From Auanema rhodensis (lineage: Eukaryota; Nematoda; Chromadorea; Rhabditida; Rhabditidae): a stretch of DNA of 64,000 nt. Numbering within the stretch: position 1 is the first letter of the stretch; each line of letters begins with the position of its first letter. The DNA lies in assembly GCA_964057225.1 (NCBI GenBank), contig OZ059895.1, positions 22,764,688-22,828,687 on the forward strand, in the 5' to 3' direction. This document shows positions 24,930 through 38,618 of this stretch, piece by piece. The notes beneath the pieces were generated by a model. The model was not told where the DNA came from, ran no database searches, and worked only from the letters and a program-made list of their open reading frames with translations. The position numbers and the translations under genes are program-made.

Positions 24930-25982
24930 ACCCTGAAGAATCAATTTTTTCGTTGAATAACAATGTCCATCGTCTTTGCCTTGAAAAAAGGAATCTAAAA
25001 ACATCTACTTTTTGCTAAATTATTTTGAAATTTTTCGAAAAAATTTTTGTCAAAATGTTTTTGGAAGCAATGTTGAGTGTACATGGAAACTCAACATACA
25101 CTAATGCATCATTTTTCAAACGATCATAACTAATTTTTGTATTGAGCGTTTCTCAATGTAGTATAAGGCATTCGATGCGGATTTTTAAGCTGCGTCGATC
25201 TGTGTTATCAGATTTGCGCTAGCTTAAAAATGCACCGAGATATCAACTGATATAAGTTCACACTTAGATCCTCGATTTTCACCCTGAAGAATTAATTTTT
25301 TCGTTGAATAACAATGTCCATCGTCTTTGCCTTGAAAAAACAAATCTAAAAACATCTACTTTTTGCTAAATTATTTTGAAATTTTTCGAAAAAATTTTTG
25401 TCAAAATGTTTTTGGAAGCAATGTTGAGTGTACATGGAAACTCAACATACACTAATGCATCATTTTTCAAACGATCATAACTAATTTTTGTATTAAGCGT
25501 TTCTCAATGTAGTATAGTGCATTCGATGCGGATTTTTAAGCTGCGTCGATCTGTTTTATCAGATTTGCGCTAGCTTAAAAATGCACCGAGATATCAACTG
25601 ATATAAGTTCACACTTATATCCTCGATTTTCACCCTGAAGAATTAATTTTTTCGTTGAATAACAATGTCCATCGTCTTTGCCTTGAAAAAAGGAATCTAA
25701 AAACATCTACTTTTTGCTAAATTATTTTGAAATTTTTCGAAAAAATTTTTGTCAAAATGTTTTTGGAAGCAATGTTGAGTGTACATGGAAACTCAACATA
25801 CACTAATGCATCATTTTTCAAACGATCATAACTAATTTTTGTATTAAGCGTTTCTCAATGTAGTATAGTGCATTCGATGCGGATTTTTAAGTTGCGTCGA
25901 TCTGTGTTATCAGATTTGCGCTAGCTTAAAAATGCACCGAGATATCAACTGATATAAGTTCACACTTATATCCTCGATTTTC
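24930..25982 (+). repeat. 3-mer cassette B tandem duplication, copy 2
   Basis: Monomers 24930, 25281 and 25632 reproduce 23877-24929. The visible difference is at p326 of the third monomer, T in the first copy and A here, which fits the different monomer that follows. A single G61 monomer with A326T (25983-26333) separates this from the next 8-mer. Confidence 0.8.
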
Positions 25983-26333
25983 ACCCTGAAGAATTAATTT
26001 TTTCGTTGAATAACAATGTCCATCGTCTTTGCCTTGAAAAAAGAAATCTAAAAACATCTACTTTTTGCTAAATTATTTTGAAATTTTTCGAAAAAATTTT
26101 TGTCAAAATGTTTTTGGAAGCAATGTTGAGTGTACATGGAAACTCAACATACACTAATGCATCATTTTTCAAACGATCATAACTAATTTTTGTATTAAGC
26201 GTTTCTCAATGTAGTATAGTGCATTCGATGCGGATTTTTAAGCTGCGTCGATCTGTGTTATCAGATTTGCGCTAGCTTAAAAATGCACCGAGATATCAAC
26301 TGATATATGTTCACACTTATATCCTCGATTTTC

Positions 26334-29141
26334 ACCCTGAAGAATCAATTTTTTCGTTGAATAACAATGTCCATCGTCTTTGCCTTAAAAAAAGGAATCT
26401 AAAAACATCTACTTTTTGCTAAATTATTTTGAAATTTTTCGAAAAAATTTTTGTCAAAATGTTTTTGGAAGCAATGTTGAGTGTACATGGAAACTCAACA
26501 TACACTAATGCATCATTTTTCAAACGATCATAACTAATTTTTGTATTGAGCGTTTCTCAATGTAGTATAAGGCATTCGATGCGGATTTTTAAGCTGCGTC
26601 GATCTGTGTTATCAGATTTGCGCTAGCTTAAAAATGCACCGAGATATCAACTGATATAAGTTCACACTTAGATCCTCGATTTTCACCCTGAAGAATTAAT
26701 TTTTTCGTTGAATAACAATGTCCATCGTCTTTGCCTTGAAAAAACAAATCTAAAAACATCTACTTTTTGCTAAATTATTTCGAAATTTTTCGAAAAAATT
26801 TTTGTCAAAATGTTTTTGGAAGCAATGTTGAGTGTACATGGAAACTCAACATACACTAATGCATCATTTTTCAAACGATCATAACTAATTTTTGTATTAA
26901 GCGTTTCTCAATGTAGTATAGTGCATTCGATGCGGATTTTTAAGCTGCGTCGATCTGTTTTATCAGATTTGCGCTAGCTTAAAAATGCACCGAGATATCA
27001 ACTGATATAAGTTCACACTTATATCCTCGATTTTCACCCTGAAGAATTAATTTTTTCGTTGAATAACAATGTCCATCGTCTTTGCCTTGAAAAAAGGAAT
27101 CTAAAAACATCTACTTTTTGCTAAATTATTTTGAAATTTTTCGAAAAAATTTTTGTCAAAATGTTTTTGGAAGCAATGTTGAGTGTACATGGAAACTCAA
27201 CATACACTAATGCATCATTTTTCAAACGATCATAACTAATTTTTGTATTAAGCGTTTCTCCATGTAGTATAGTGCATTCGATGCGGATTTTTAAGCTGCG
27301 TCGATCTGTGTTATCAGATTTGCGCTAGCTTAAAAATGCACCGAGATATCAACTGATATAAGTTCACACTTAGATCCTCGAATTTCACCCTGAAGAATTA
27401 ATTTTTTTGTTGAATAACAATGTCCATCGTCTTTGCCTTGAAAAAACAAATCTAAAAACATCTACTTTTTGCTAAATTATTTTGAAATTTTTCGAAAAAA
27501 TTTTTGTCAAAATGTTTTTGGAAGCAATGTTGAGTGTACATGGAAACTCAACATACACTAATGCATCATTTTTCAAACGATCATAACTAATTTTTGTATT
27601 AAGAGTTTCTCCATGTAGTATAGTGCATTCGATGCGGATTTTTAAGCTGCGTCGATCTGTGTTATCAGATTTGCGCTAGCTTAAAAATGCACCGAGATAT
27701 CAACTGATATAAGTTCACACTTAGATCCTCGATTTTCACCCTGAAGCATTAATTTTTTTGTTGAATAACAATGTCCATCGTCTTTGCCTTGAAAAAACAA
27801 ATCTAAAAACATCTACTTTTTGCTAAATTATTTTGAAATTTTTCGAAAAAATTTTTGTCAAAATGTTTTTGGAAGCAATGTTGAGTGTACATGGAAACTC
27901 AACATACACTAATGCATCATTTTTCAAACGATCATAACTAATTTTTATATTAAGCGTTTCTCAATGTAGTATAGTGCATTCGATGCGGATTTTTAAGCTG
28001 CGTCGATCTGTGTTATCAGATTTGCGCTAGCTTAAAAATGGACCGAGATATCAACTGATATAAGTTCACACTTAGATCCTCGATTTTCACCCTGAAGAAT
28101 TAATTTTTTTGTTGAATAACAATGTCCATCGTCTTTGCCTTGAAAAAACAAATCTAAAAACATCTACTTTTTGCTAAATTATTTTGAAATTTTTCGAAAA
28201 AATTTTTGTCAAAATGTTTTTGGAAGCAATGTTGAGTGTACATGGAAACTCAACATACACTAATGCATCATTTTTCAAACGATCATAACTAATTTTTGTA
28301 TTAAGCGTTTCTCAATGTAGTATAGTGCATTCGATGCGGATTTTTAAGCTGCGTCGATCTGTTTTATCAGATTTGCGCTAGCTTAAAAATGCACCGAGAT
28401 ATCAACTGATATAAGTTCCCACTTATATCCTCGATTTTCACCCTGAAGAATTAATTTTTTCGTTGAATAACAATGTCCATCGTCTTTGCCTTGAAAAAAG
28501 GAATCTAAAAACATCTACTTTTTGCTAAATTATTTTGAAATTTTTCGAAAAAATTTTTGTCAAAATGTTTTTGGAAGCAATGTTGAGTGTACATGGAAAC
28601 TCAACATACACTAATGCATCATTTTTCAAACGATCATAACTAATTTTTGTATTAAGCGTTTCTCAATGTAGCATAGTGCATTCGATGCGGATTTTTAAGC
28701 TGCATCGATAAGTGTTATCAGATTTGCGCTAGCTTAAAAATGCACCGAGATATCAACTGATATAAGTTCACACTTATATCCTCGATTTTCACCCTGAAGA
28801 ATTAATTTTTTCGTTGAATAACAATGTCCATCGTCTTTGCCTTGAAAAAAGAAATCTAAAAACATCTACTTTTTGCTAAATTATTTTGAAATTTTTCGAA
28901 AAAATTTTTGTCAAAATGTTTTTGGAAGCAATGTTGAGTGTACATGGAAACTCAACATACACTAATGCATCATTTTTCAAACGATCATAACTAATTTTTA
29001 TATTAAGCGTTTCTCAATGTAGTATAGTGCATTCGATGCGGATTTTTAAGCTGCGTCGATCTGTGTTATCAGATTTGCGCTAGCTTAAAAATGCACCGAG
29101 ATATCAACTGATATAAGTTCACACTTAGATCCTCGATTTTC
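26334..29141 (+). repeat. 8-mer HOR C, copy 1 (2808 bp)
   Basis: Monomers 26334, 26685, 27036, 27387, 27738, 28089, 28440 and 28791 carry, in order: T13C with ccttaaaaaaagg; C61 with tttcgaaat; GG with A226C; C22T with AAGAGTTT; A10C with G210A and atggacc; C22T with G275T and A331C; T233C with G265A; and G61 with G210A. The boundary before 27387 has cgaatttcacc. The monomer at 28440 alone has AA instead of CT at 28710-28711. Confidence 0.88.
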
Positions 29142-30896
29142 ACCCTGAAGAATTAATTTTTTTGTTGAATAACAATGTCCATCGTCTTTGCCTTGAAAAA
29201 ACAAATCTAAAAACATCTACTTTTTGCTAAATTATTTTGAAATTTTTCGAAAAAATTTTTGTCAAAATGTTTTTGGAAGCAATGTTGAGTGTACATGGAA
29301 ACTCAACATACACTAATGCATCATTTTTCAAACGATCATAACTAATTTTTGTATTAAGAGTTTCTCCATGTAGTATAGTGCATTCGATGCGGATTTTTAA
29401 GCTGCGTCGATCTGTGTTATCAGATTTGCGCTAGCTTAAAAATGCACCGAGATATCAACTGATATAAGTTCACACTTAGATCCTCGATTTTCACCCTGAA
29501 GCATTAATTTTTTTGTTGAATAACAATGTCCATCGTCTTTGCCTTGAAAAAACAAATCTAAAAACATCTACTTTTTGCTAAATTATTTTGAAATTTTTCG
29601 AAAAAATTTTTGTCAAAATGTTTTTGGAAGCAATGTTGAGTGTACATGGAAACTCAACATACACTAATGCATCATTTTTCAAACGATCATAACTAATTTT
29701 TATATTAAGCGTTTCTCAATGTAGTATAGTGCATTCGATGCGGATTTTTAAGCTGCGTCGATCTGTGTTATCAGATTTGCGCTAGCTTAAAAATGGACCG
29801 AGATATCAACTGATATAAGTTCACACTTAGATCCTCGATTTTCACCCTGAAGAATTAATTTTTTTGTTGAATAACAATGTCCATCGTCTTTGCCTTGAAA
29901 AAACAAATCTAAAAACATCTACTTTTTGCTAAATTATTTTGAAATTTTTCGAAAAAATTTTTGTCAAAATGTTTTTGGAAGCAATGTTGAGTGTACATGG
30001 AAACTCAACATACACTAATGCATCATTTTTCAAACGATCATAACTAATTTTTGTATTAAGCGTTTCTCAATGTAGTATAGTGCATTCGATGCGGATTTTT
30101 AAGCTGCGTCGATCTGTTTTATCAGATTTGCGCTAGCTTAAAAATGCACCGAGATATCAACTGATATAAGTTCCCACTTATATCCTCGATTTTCACCCTG
30201 AAGAATTAATTTTTTCGTTGAATAACAATGTCCATCGTCTTTGCCTTGAAAAAAGGAATCTAAAAACATCTACTTTTTGCTAAATTATTTTGAAATTTTT
30301 CGAAAAAATTTTTGTCAAAATGTTTTTGGAAGCAATGTTGAGTGTACATGGAAACTCAACATACACTAATGCATCATTTTTCAAACGATCATAACTAATT
30401 TTTGTATTAAGCGTTTCTCAATGTAGCATAGTGCATTCGATGCGGATTTTTAAGCTGCATCGATCTGTGTTATCAGATTTGCGCTAGCTTAAAAATGCAC
30501 CGAGATATCAACTGATATAAGTTCACACTTATATCCTCGATTTTCACCCTGAAGAATTAATTTTTTCGTTGAATAACAATGTCCATCGTCTTTGCCTTGA
30601 AAAAAGAAATCTAAAAACATCTACTTTTTGCTAAATTATTTTGAAATTTTTCGAAAAAATTTTTGTCAAAATGTTTTTGGAAGCAATGTTGAGTGTACAT
30701 GGAAACTCAACATACACTAATGCATCATTTTTCAAACGATCATAACTAATTTTTATATTAAGCGTTTCTCAATGTAGTATAGTGCATTCGATGCGGATTT
30801 TTAAGCTGCGTCGATCTGTGTTATCAGATTTGCGCTAGCTTAAAAATGCACCGAGATATCAACTGATATATGTTCACACTTATATCCTCGATTTTC
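29142..30896 (+). repeat. 5-mer tandem duplication inside HOR C (1755 bp)
   Basis: Monomers 29142, 29493, 29844, 30195 and 30546 repeat the last five of the preceding 8-mer (27387-29141), with period exactly 5 x 351 bp. Differences are the ordinary CT in the fourth monomer and the A326T/unmutated p338 tail in the fifth, which suits the T13C monomer that follows. The insertion makes the spacing between 8-mer copies 1 and 2 thirteen monomers. Confidence 0.88.
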
Positions 30897-33704
30897 ACCC
30901 TGAAGAATCAATTTTTTCGTTGAATAACAATGTCCATCGTCTTTGCCTTAAAAAAAGGAATCTAAAAACATCTACTTTTTGCTAAATTATTTTGAAATTT
31001 TTCGAAAAAATTTTTGTCAAAATGTTTTTGGAAGCAATGTTGAGTGTACATGGAAACTCAACATACACTAATGCATCATTTTTCAAACGATCATAACTAA
31101 TTTTTGTATTGAGCGTTTCTCAATGTAGTATAAGGCATTCGATGCGGATTTTTAAGCTGCGTCGATCTGTGTTATCAGATTTGCGCTAGCTTAAAAATGC
31201 ACCGAGATATCAACTGATATAAGTTCACACTTAGATCCTCGATTTTCACCCTGAAGAATTAATTTTTTCGTTGAATAACAATGTCCATCGTCTTTGCCTT
31301 GAAAAAACAAATCTAAAAACATCTACTTTTTGCTAAATTATTTCGAAATTTTTCGAAAAAATTTTTGTCAAAATGTTTTTGGAAGCAATGTTGAGTGTAC
31401 ATGGAAACTCAACATACACTAATGCATCATTTTTCAAACGATCATAACTAATTTTTGTATTAAGCGTTTCTCAATGTAGTATAGTGCATTCGATGCGGAT
31501 TTTTAAGCTGCGTCGATCTGTTTTATCAGATTTGCGCTAGCTTAAAAATGCACCGAGATATCAACTGATATAAGTTCACACTTATATCCTCGATTTTCAC
31601 CCTGAAGAATTAATTTTTTCGTTGAATAACAATGTCCATCGTCTTTGCCTTGAAAAAAGGAATCTAAAAACATCTACTTTTTGCTAAATTATTTTGAAAT
31701 TTTTCGAAAAAATTTTTGTCAAAATGTTTTTGGAAGCAATGTTGAGTGTACATGGAAACTCAACATACACTAATGCATCATTTTTCAAACGATCATAACT
31801 AATTTTTGTATTAAGCGTTTCTCCATGTAGTATAGTGCATTCGATGCGGATTTTTAAGCTGCGTCGATCTGTGTTATCAGATTTGCGCTAGCTTAAAAAT
31901 GCACCGAGATATCAACTGATATAAGTTCACACTTAGATCCTCGAATTTCACCCTGAAGAATTAATTTTTTTGTTGAATAACAATGTCCATCGTCTTTGCC
32001 TTGAAAAAACAAATCTAAAAACATCTACTTTTTGCTAAATTATTTTGAAATTTTTCGAAAAAATTTTTGTCAAAATGTTTTTGGAAGCAATGTTGAGTGT
32101 ACATGGAAACTCAACATACACTAATGCATCATTTTTCAAACGATCATAACTAATTTTTGTATTAAGAGTTTCTCCATGTAGTATAGTGCATTCGATGCGG
32201 ATTTTTAAGCTGCGTCGATCTGTGTTATCAGATTTGCGCTAGCTTAAAAATGCACCGAGATATCAACTGATATAAGTTCACACTTAGATCCTCGATTTTC
32301 ACCCTGAAGCATTAATTTTTTTGTTGAATAACAATGTCCATCGTCTTTGCCTTGAAAAAACAAATCTAAAAACATCTACTTTTTGCTAAATTATTTTGAA
32401 ATTTTTCGAAAAAATTTTTGTCAAAATGTTTTTGGAAGCAATGTTGAGTGTACATGGAAACTCAACATACACTAATGCATCATTTTTCAAACGATCATAA
32501 CTAATTTTTATATTAAGCGTTTCTCAATGTAGTATAGTGCATTCGATGCGGATTTTTAAGCTGCGTCGATCTGTGTTATCAGATTTGCGCTAGCTTAAAA
32601 ATGGACCGAGATATCAACTGATATAAGTTCACACTTAGATCCTCGATTTTCACCCTGAAGAATTAATTTTTTTGTTGAATAACAATGTCCATCGTCTTTG
32701 CCTTGAAAAAACAAATCTAAAAACATCTACTTTTTGCTAAATTATTTTGAAATTTTTCGAAAAAATTTTTGTCAAAATGTTTTTGGAAGCAATGTTGAGT
32801 GTACATGGAAACTCAACATACACTAATGCATCATTTTTCAAACGATCATAACTAATTTTTGTATTAAGCGTTTCTCAATGTAGTATAGTGCATTCGATGC
32901 GGATTTTTAAGCTGCGTCGATCTGTTTTATCAGATTTGCGCTAGCTTAAAAATGCACCGAGATATCAACTGATATAAGTTCCCACTTATATCCTCGATTT
33001 TCACCCTGAAGAATTAATTTTTTCGTTGAATAACAATGTCCATCGTCTTTGCCTTGAAAAAAGGAATCTAAAAACATCTACTTTTTGCTAAATTATTTTG
33101 AAATTTTTCGAAAAAATTTTTGTCAAAATGTTTTTGGAAGCAATGTTGAGTGTACATGGAAACTCAACATACACTAATGCATCATTTTTCAAACGATCAT
33201 AACTAATTTTTGTATTAAGCGTTTCTCAATGTAGCATAGTGCATTCGATGCGGATTTTTAAGCTGCATCGATCTGTGTTATCAGATTTGCGCTAGCTTAA
33301 AAATGCACCGAGATATCAACTGATATAAGTTCACACTTATATCCTCGATTTTCACCCTGAAGAATTAATTTTTTCGTTGAATAACAATGTCCATCGTCTT
33401 TGCCTTGAAAAAAGAAATCTAAAAACATCTACTTTTTGCTAAATTATTTTGAAATTTTTCGAAAAAATTTTTGTCAAAATGTTTTTGGAAGCAATGTTGA
33501 GTGTACATGGAAACTCAACATACACTAATGCATCATTTTTCAAACGATCATAACTAATTTTTATATTAAGCGTTTCTCAATGTAGTATAGTGCATTCGAT
33601 GCGGATTTTTAAGCTGCGTCGATCTGTGTTATCAGATTTGCGCTAGCTTAAAAATGCACCGAGATATCAACTGATATATGTTCACACTTATATCCTCGAT
33701 TTTC
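30897..33704 (+). repeat. 8-mer HOR C, copy 2 (2808 bp)
   Basis: Monomers 30897, 31248, 31599, 31950, 32301, 32652, 33003 and 33354 reproduce the order of 26334-29141, including the rare ccttaaaaaaagg and cgaatttcacc marks. Copy 2 lacks the AA change of 28710 and ends with A326T. Confidence 0.9.
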
Positions 33705-36512
33705 ACCCTGAAGAATCAATTTTTTCGTTGAATAACAATGTCCATCGTCTTTGCCTTAAAAAAAGGAATCTAAAAACATCTACTTTTTGCTAAATTATTT
33801 TGAAATTTTTCGAAAAAATTTTTGTCAAAATGTTTTTGGAAGCAATGTTGAGTGTACATGGAAACTCAACATACACTAATGCATCATTTTTCAAACGATC
33901 ATAACTAATTTTTGTATTGAGCGTTTCTCAATGTAGTATAAGGCATTCGATGCGGATTTTTAAGCTGCGTCGATCTGTGTTATCAGATTTGCGCTAGCTT
34001 AAAAATGCACCGAGATATCAACTGATATAAGTTCACACTTAGATCCTCGATTTTCACCCTGAAGAATTAATTTTTTCGTTGAATAACAATGTCCATCGTC
34101 TTTGCCTTGAAAAAACAAATCTAAAAACATCTACTTTTTGCTAAATTATTTCGAAATTTTTCGAAAAAATTTTTGTCAAAATGTTTTTGGAAGCAATGTT
34201 GAGTGTACATGGAAACTCAACATACACTAATGCATCATTTTTCAAACGATCATAACTAATTTTTGTATTAAGCGTTTCTCAATGTAGTATAGTGCATTCG
34301 ATGCGGATTTTTAAGCTGCGTCGATCTGTTTTATCAGATTTGCGCTAGCTTAAAAATGCACCGAGATATCAACTGATATAAGTTCACACTTATATCCTCG
34401 ATTTTCACCCTGAAGAATTAATTTTTTCGTTGAATAACAATGTCCATCGTCTTTGCCTTGAAAAAAGGAATCTAAAAACATCTACTTTTTGCTAAATTAT
34501 TTTGAAATTTTTCGAAAAAATTTTTGTCAAAATGTTTTTGGAAGCAATGTTGAGTGTACATGGAAACTCAACATACACTAATGCATCATTTTTCAAACGA
34601 TCATAACTAATTTTTGTATTAAGCGTTTCTCCATGTAGTATAGTGCATTCGATGCGGATTTTTAAGCTGCGTCGATCTGTGTTATCAGATTTGCGCTAGC
34701 TTAAAAATGCACCGAGATATCAACTGATATAAGTTCACACTTAGATCCTCGAATTTCACCCTGAAGAATTAATTTTTTTGTTGAATAACAATGTCCATCG
34801 TCTTTGCCTTGAAAAAACAAATCTAAAAACATCTACTTTTTGCTAAATTATTTTGAAATTTTTCGAAAAAATTTTTGTCAAAATGTTTTTGGAAGCAATG
34901 TTGAGTGTACATGGAAACTCAACATACACTAATGCATCATTTTTCAAACGATCATAACTAATTTTTGTATTAAGAGTTTCTCCATGTAGTATAGTGCATT
35001 CGATGCGGATTTTTAAGCTGCGTCGATCTGTGTTATCAGATTTGCGCTAGCTTAAAAATGCACCGAGATATCAACTGATATAAGTTCACACTTAGATCCT
35101 CGATTTTCACCCTGAAGCATTAATTTTTTTGTTGAATAACAATGTCCATCGTCTTTGCCTTGAAAAAACAAATCTAAAAACATCTACTTTTTGCTAAATT
35201 ATTTTGAAATTTTTCGAAAAAATTTTTGTCAAAATGTTTTTGGAAGCAATGTTGAGTGTACATGGAAACTCAACATACACTAATGCATCATTTTTCAAAC
35301 GATCATAACTAATTTTTATATTAAGCGTTTCTCAATGTAGTATAGTGCATTCGATGCGGATTTTTAAGCTGCGTCGATCTGTGTTATCAGATTTGCGCTA
35401 GCTTAAAAATGGACCGAGATATCAACTGATATAAGTTCACACTTAGATCCTCGATTTTCACCCTGAAGAATTAATTTTTTTGTTGAATAACAATGTCCAT
35501 CGTCTTTGCCTTGAAAAAACAAATCTAAAAACATCTACTTTTTGCTAAATTATTTTGAAATTTTTCGAAAAAATTTTTGTCAAAATGTTTTTGGAAGCAA
35601 TGTTGAGTGTACATGGAAACTCAACATACACTAATGCATCATTTTTCAAACGATCATAACTAATTTTTGTATTAAGCGTTTCTCAATGTAGTATAGTGCA
35701 TTCGATGCGGATTTTTAAGCTGCGTCGATCTGTTTTATCAGATTTGCGCTAGCTTAAAAATGCACCGAGATATCAACTGATATAAGTTCCCACTTATATC
35801 CTCGATTTTCACCCTGAAGAATTACTTTTTTCGTTGAATAACAATGTCCATCGTCTTTGCCTTGAAAAAAGGAATCTAAAAACATCTACTTTTTGCTAAA
35901 TTATTTTGAAATTTTTCGAAAAAATTTTTGTCAAAATGTTTTTGGAAGCAATGTTGAGTGTACATGGAAACTCAACATACACTAATGCATCATTTTTCAA
36001 ACGATCATAACTAATTTTTGTATTAAGCGTTTCTCAATGTAGCATAGTGCATTCGATGCGGATTTTTAAGCTGCATCGATCTGTGTTATCAGATTTGCGC
36101 TAGCTTAAAAATGCACCGAGATATCAACTGATATAAGTTCACACTTATATCCTCGATTTTCACCCTGAAGAATTAATTTTTTCGTTGAATAACAATGTCC
36201 ATCGTCTTTGCCTTGAAAAAAGAAATCTAAAAACATCTACTTTTTGCTAAATTATTTTGAAATTTTTCGAAAAAATTTTTGTCAAAATGTTTTTGGAAGC
36301 AATGTTGAGTGTACATGGAAACTCAACATACACTAATGCATCATTTTTCAAACGATCATAACTAATTTTTATATTAAGCGTTTCTCAATGTAGTATAGTG
36401 CATTCGATGCGGATTTTTAAGCTGCGTCGATCTGTGTTATCAGATTTGCGCTAGCTTAAAAATGCACCGAGATATCAACTGATATAAGTTCACACTTAGA
36501 TCCTCGATTTTC
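33705..36512 (+). repeat. 8-mer HOR C, copy 3 (2808 bp)
   Basis: Monomers 33705, 34056, 34407, 34758, 35109, 35460, 35811 and 36162 follow copy 2 directly. I saw one private substitution, A to C at 35825 (p15), and a different tail in the last monomer (p326 A, T338G). That tail matches the C22T monomer that follows. Confidence 0.9.
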
Positions 36513-37565
36513 ACCCTGAAGAATTAATTTTTTTGTTGAATAACAATGTCCATCGTCTTTGCCTTGAAAAAACAAATCTAAAAACATCTACTTTTTGCTA
36601 AATTATTTTGAAATTTTTCGAAAAAATTTTTGTCAAAATGTTTTTGGAAGCAATGTTGAGTGTACATGGAAACTCAACATACACTAATGCATCATTTTTC
36701 AAACGATCATAACTAATTTTTGTATTAAGAGTTTCTCCATGTAGTATAGTGCATTCGATGCGGATTTTTAAGCTGCGTCGATCTGTGTTATCAGATTTGC
36801 GCTAGCTTAAAAATGCACCGAGATATCAACTGATATAAGTTCACACTTAGATCCTCGATTTTCACCCTGAAGCATTAATTTTTTTGTTGAATAACAATGT
36901 CCATCGTCTTTGCCTTGAAAAAACAAATCTAAAAACATCTACTTTTTGCTAAATTATTTTGAAATTTTTCGAAAAAATTTTTGTCAAAATGTTTTTGGAA
37001 GCAATGTTGAGTGTACATGGAAACTCAACATACACTAATGCATCATTTTTCAAACGATCATAACTAATTTTTATATTAAGCGTTTCTCAATGTAGTATAG
37101 TGCATTCGATGCGGATTTTTAAGCTGCGTCCATCTGTGTTATCAGATTTGCGCTAGCTTAAAAATGGACCGAGATATCAACTGATATAAGTTCACACTTA
37201 GATCCTCGATTTTCACCCTGAAGAATTAATTTTTTTGTTGAATAACAATGTCCATCGTCTTTGCCTTGAAAAAACAAATCTAAAAACATCTACTTTTTGC
37301 TAAATTATTTTGAAATTTTTCGAAAAAATTTTTGTCAAAATGTTTTTGGAAGCAATGTTGAGTGTACATGGAAACTCAACATACACTAATGCATCATTTT
37401 TCAAACGATCATAACTAATTTTTGTATTAAGCGTTTCTCAATGTAGTATAGTGCATTCGATGCGGATTTTTAAGCTGCGTCGATCTGTTTTATCAGATTT
37501 GCGCTAGCTTAAAAATGCACCGAGATATCAACTGATATAAGTTCCCACTTATATCCTCGATTTTC
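36513..37565 (+). repeat. 3-mer duplication, copy 1 (1053 bp)
   Basis: Monomers 36513 (C22T, AAGAGTTT), 36864 (A10C, gtccatctg, atggacc) and 37215 (C22T, G275T, A331C) are the fourth to sixth types of HOR C. The gtccatctg change at p268 is private to this pair of duplicates. Confidence 0.85.
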
Positions 37566-38618
37566 ACCCTGAAGAATTAATTTTTTCGTTGAATAACAAT
37601 GTCCATCGTCTTTGCCTTGAAAAAAGGAATCTAAAAACATCTACTTTTTGCTAAATTATTTTGAAATTTTTCGAAAAAATTTTTGTCAAAATGTTTTTGG
37701 AAGCAATGTTGAGTGTACATGGAAACTCAACATACACTAATGCATCATTTTTCAAACGATCATAACTAATTTTTGTATTAAGAGTTTCTCCATGTAGTAT
37801 AGTGCATTCGATGCGGATTTTTAAGCTGCGTCGATCTGTGTTATCAGATTTGCGCTAGCTTAAAAATGCACCGAGATATCAACTGATATAAGTTCACACT
37901 TAGATCCTCGATTTTCACCCTGAAGCATTAATTTTTTTGTTGAATAACAATGTCCATCGTCTTTGCCTTGAAAAAACAAATCTAAAAACATCTACTTTTT
38001 GCTAAATTATTTTGAAATTTTTCGAAAAAATTTTTGTCAAAATGTTTTTGGAAGCAATGTTGAGTGTACATGGAAACTCAACATACACTAATGCATCATT
38101 TTTCAAACGATCATAACTAATTTTTATATTAAGCGTTTCTCAATGTAGTATAGTGCATTCGATGCGGATTTTTAAGCTGCGTCCATCTGTGTTATCAGAT
38201 TTGCGCTAGCTTAAAAATGGACCGAGATATCAACTGATATAAGTTCACACTTAGATCCTCGATTTTCACCCTGAAGAATTAATTTTTTTGTTGAATAACA
38301 ATGTCCATCGTCTTTGCCTTGAAAAAACAAATCTAAAAACATCTACTTTTTGCTAAATTATTTTGAAATTTTTCGAAAAAATTTTTGTCAAAATGTTTTT
38401 GGAAGCAATGTTGAGTGTACATGGAAACTCAACATACACTAATGCATCATTTTTCAAACGATCATAACTAATTTTTGTATTAAGCGTTTCTCAATGTAGT
38501 ATAGTGCATTCGATGCGGATTTTTAAGCTGCGTCGATCTGTTTTATCAGATTTGCGCTAGCTTAAAAATGCACCGAGATATCAACTGATATAAGTTCCCA
38601 CTTATATCCTCGATTTTC
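37566..38618 (+). repeat. 3-mer duplication, copy 2 with chimeric first monomer
   Basis: Monomers 37566, 37917 and 38268 repeat 36513-37565, including gtccatctg. The first is chimeric: it begins with C22 and GG, as in the T233C type, and ends with AAGAGTTT and A226C. This records an exchange between a seventh-type and a fourth-type HOR C monomer, upstream of p218. Confidence 0.83.
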
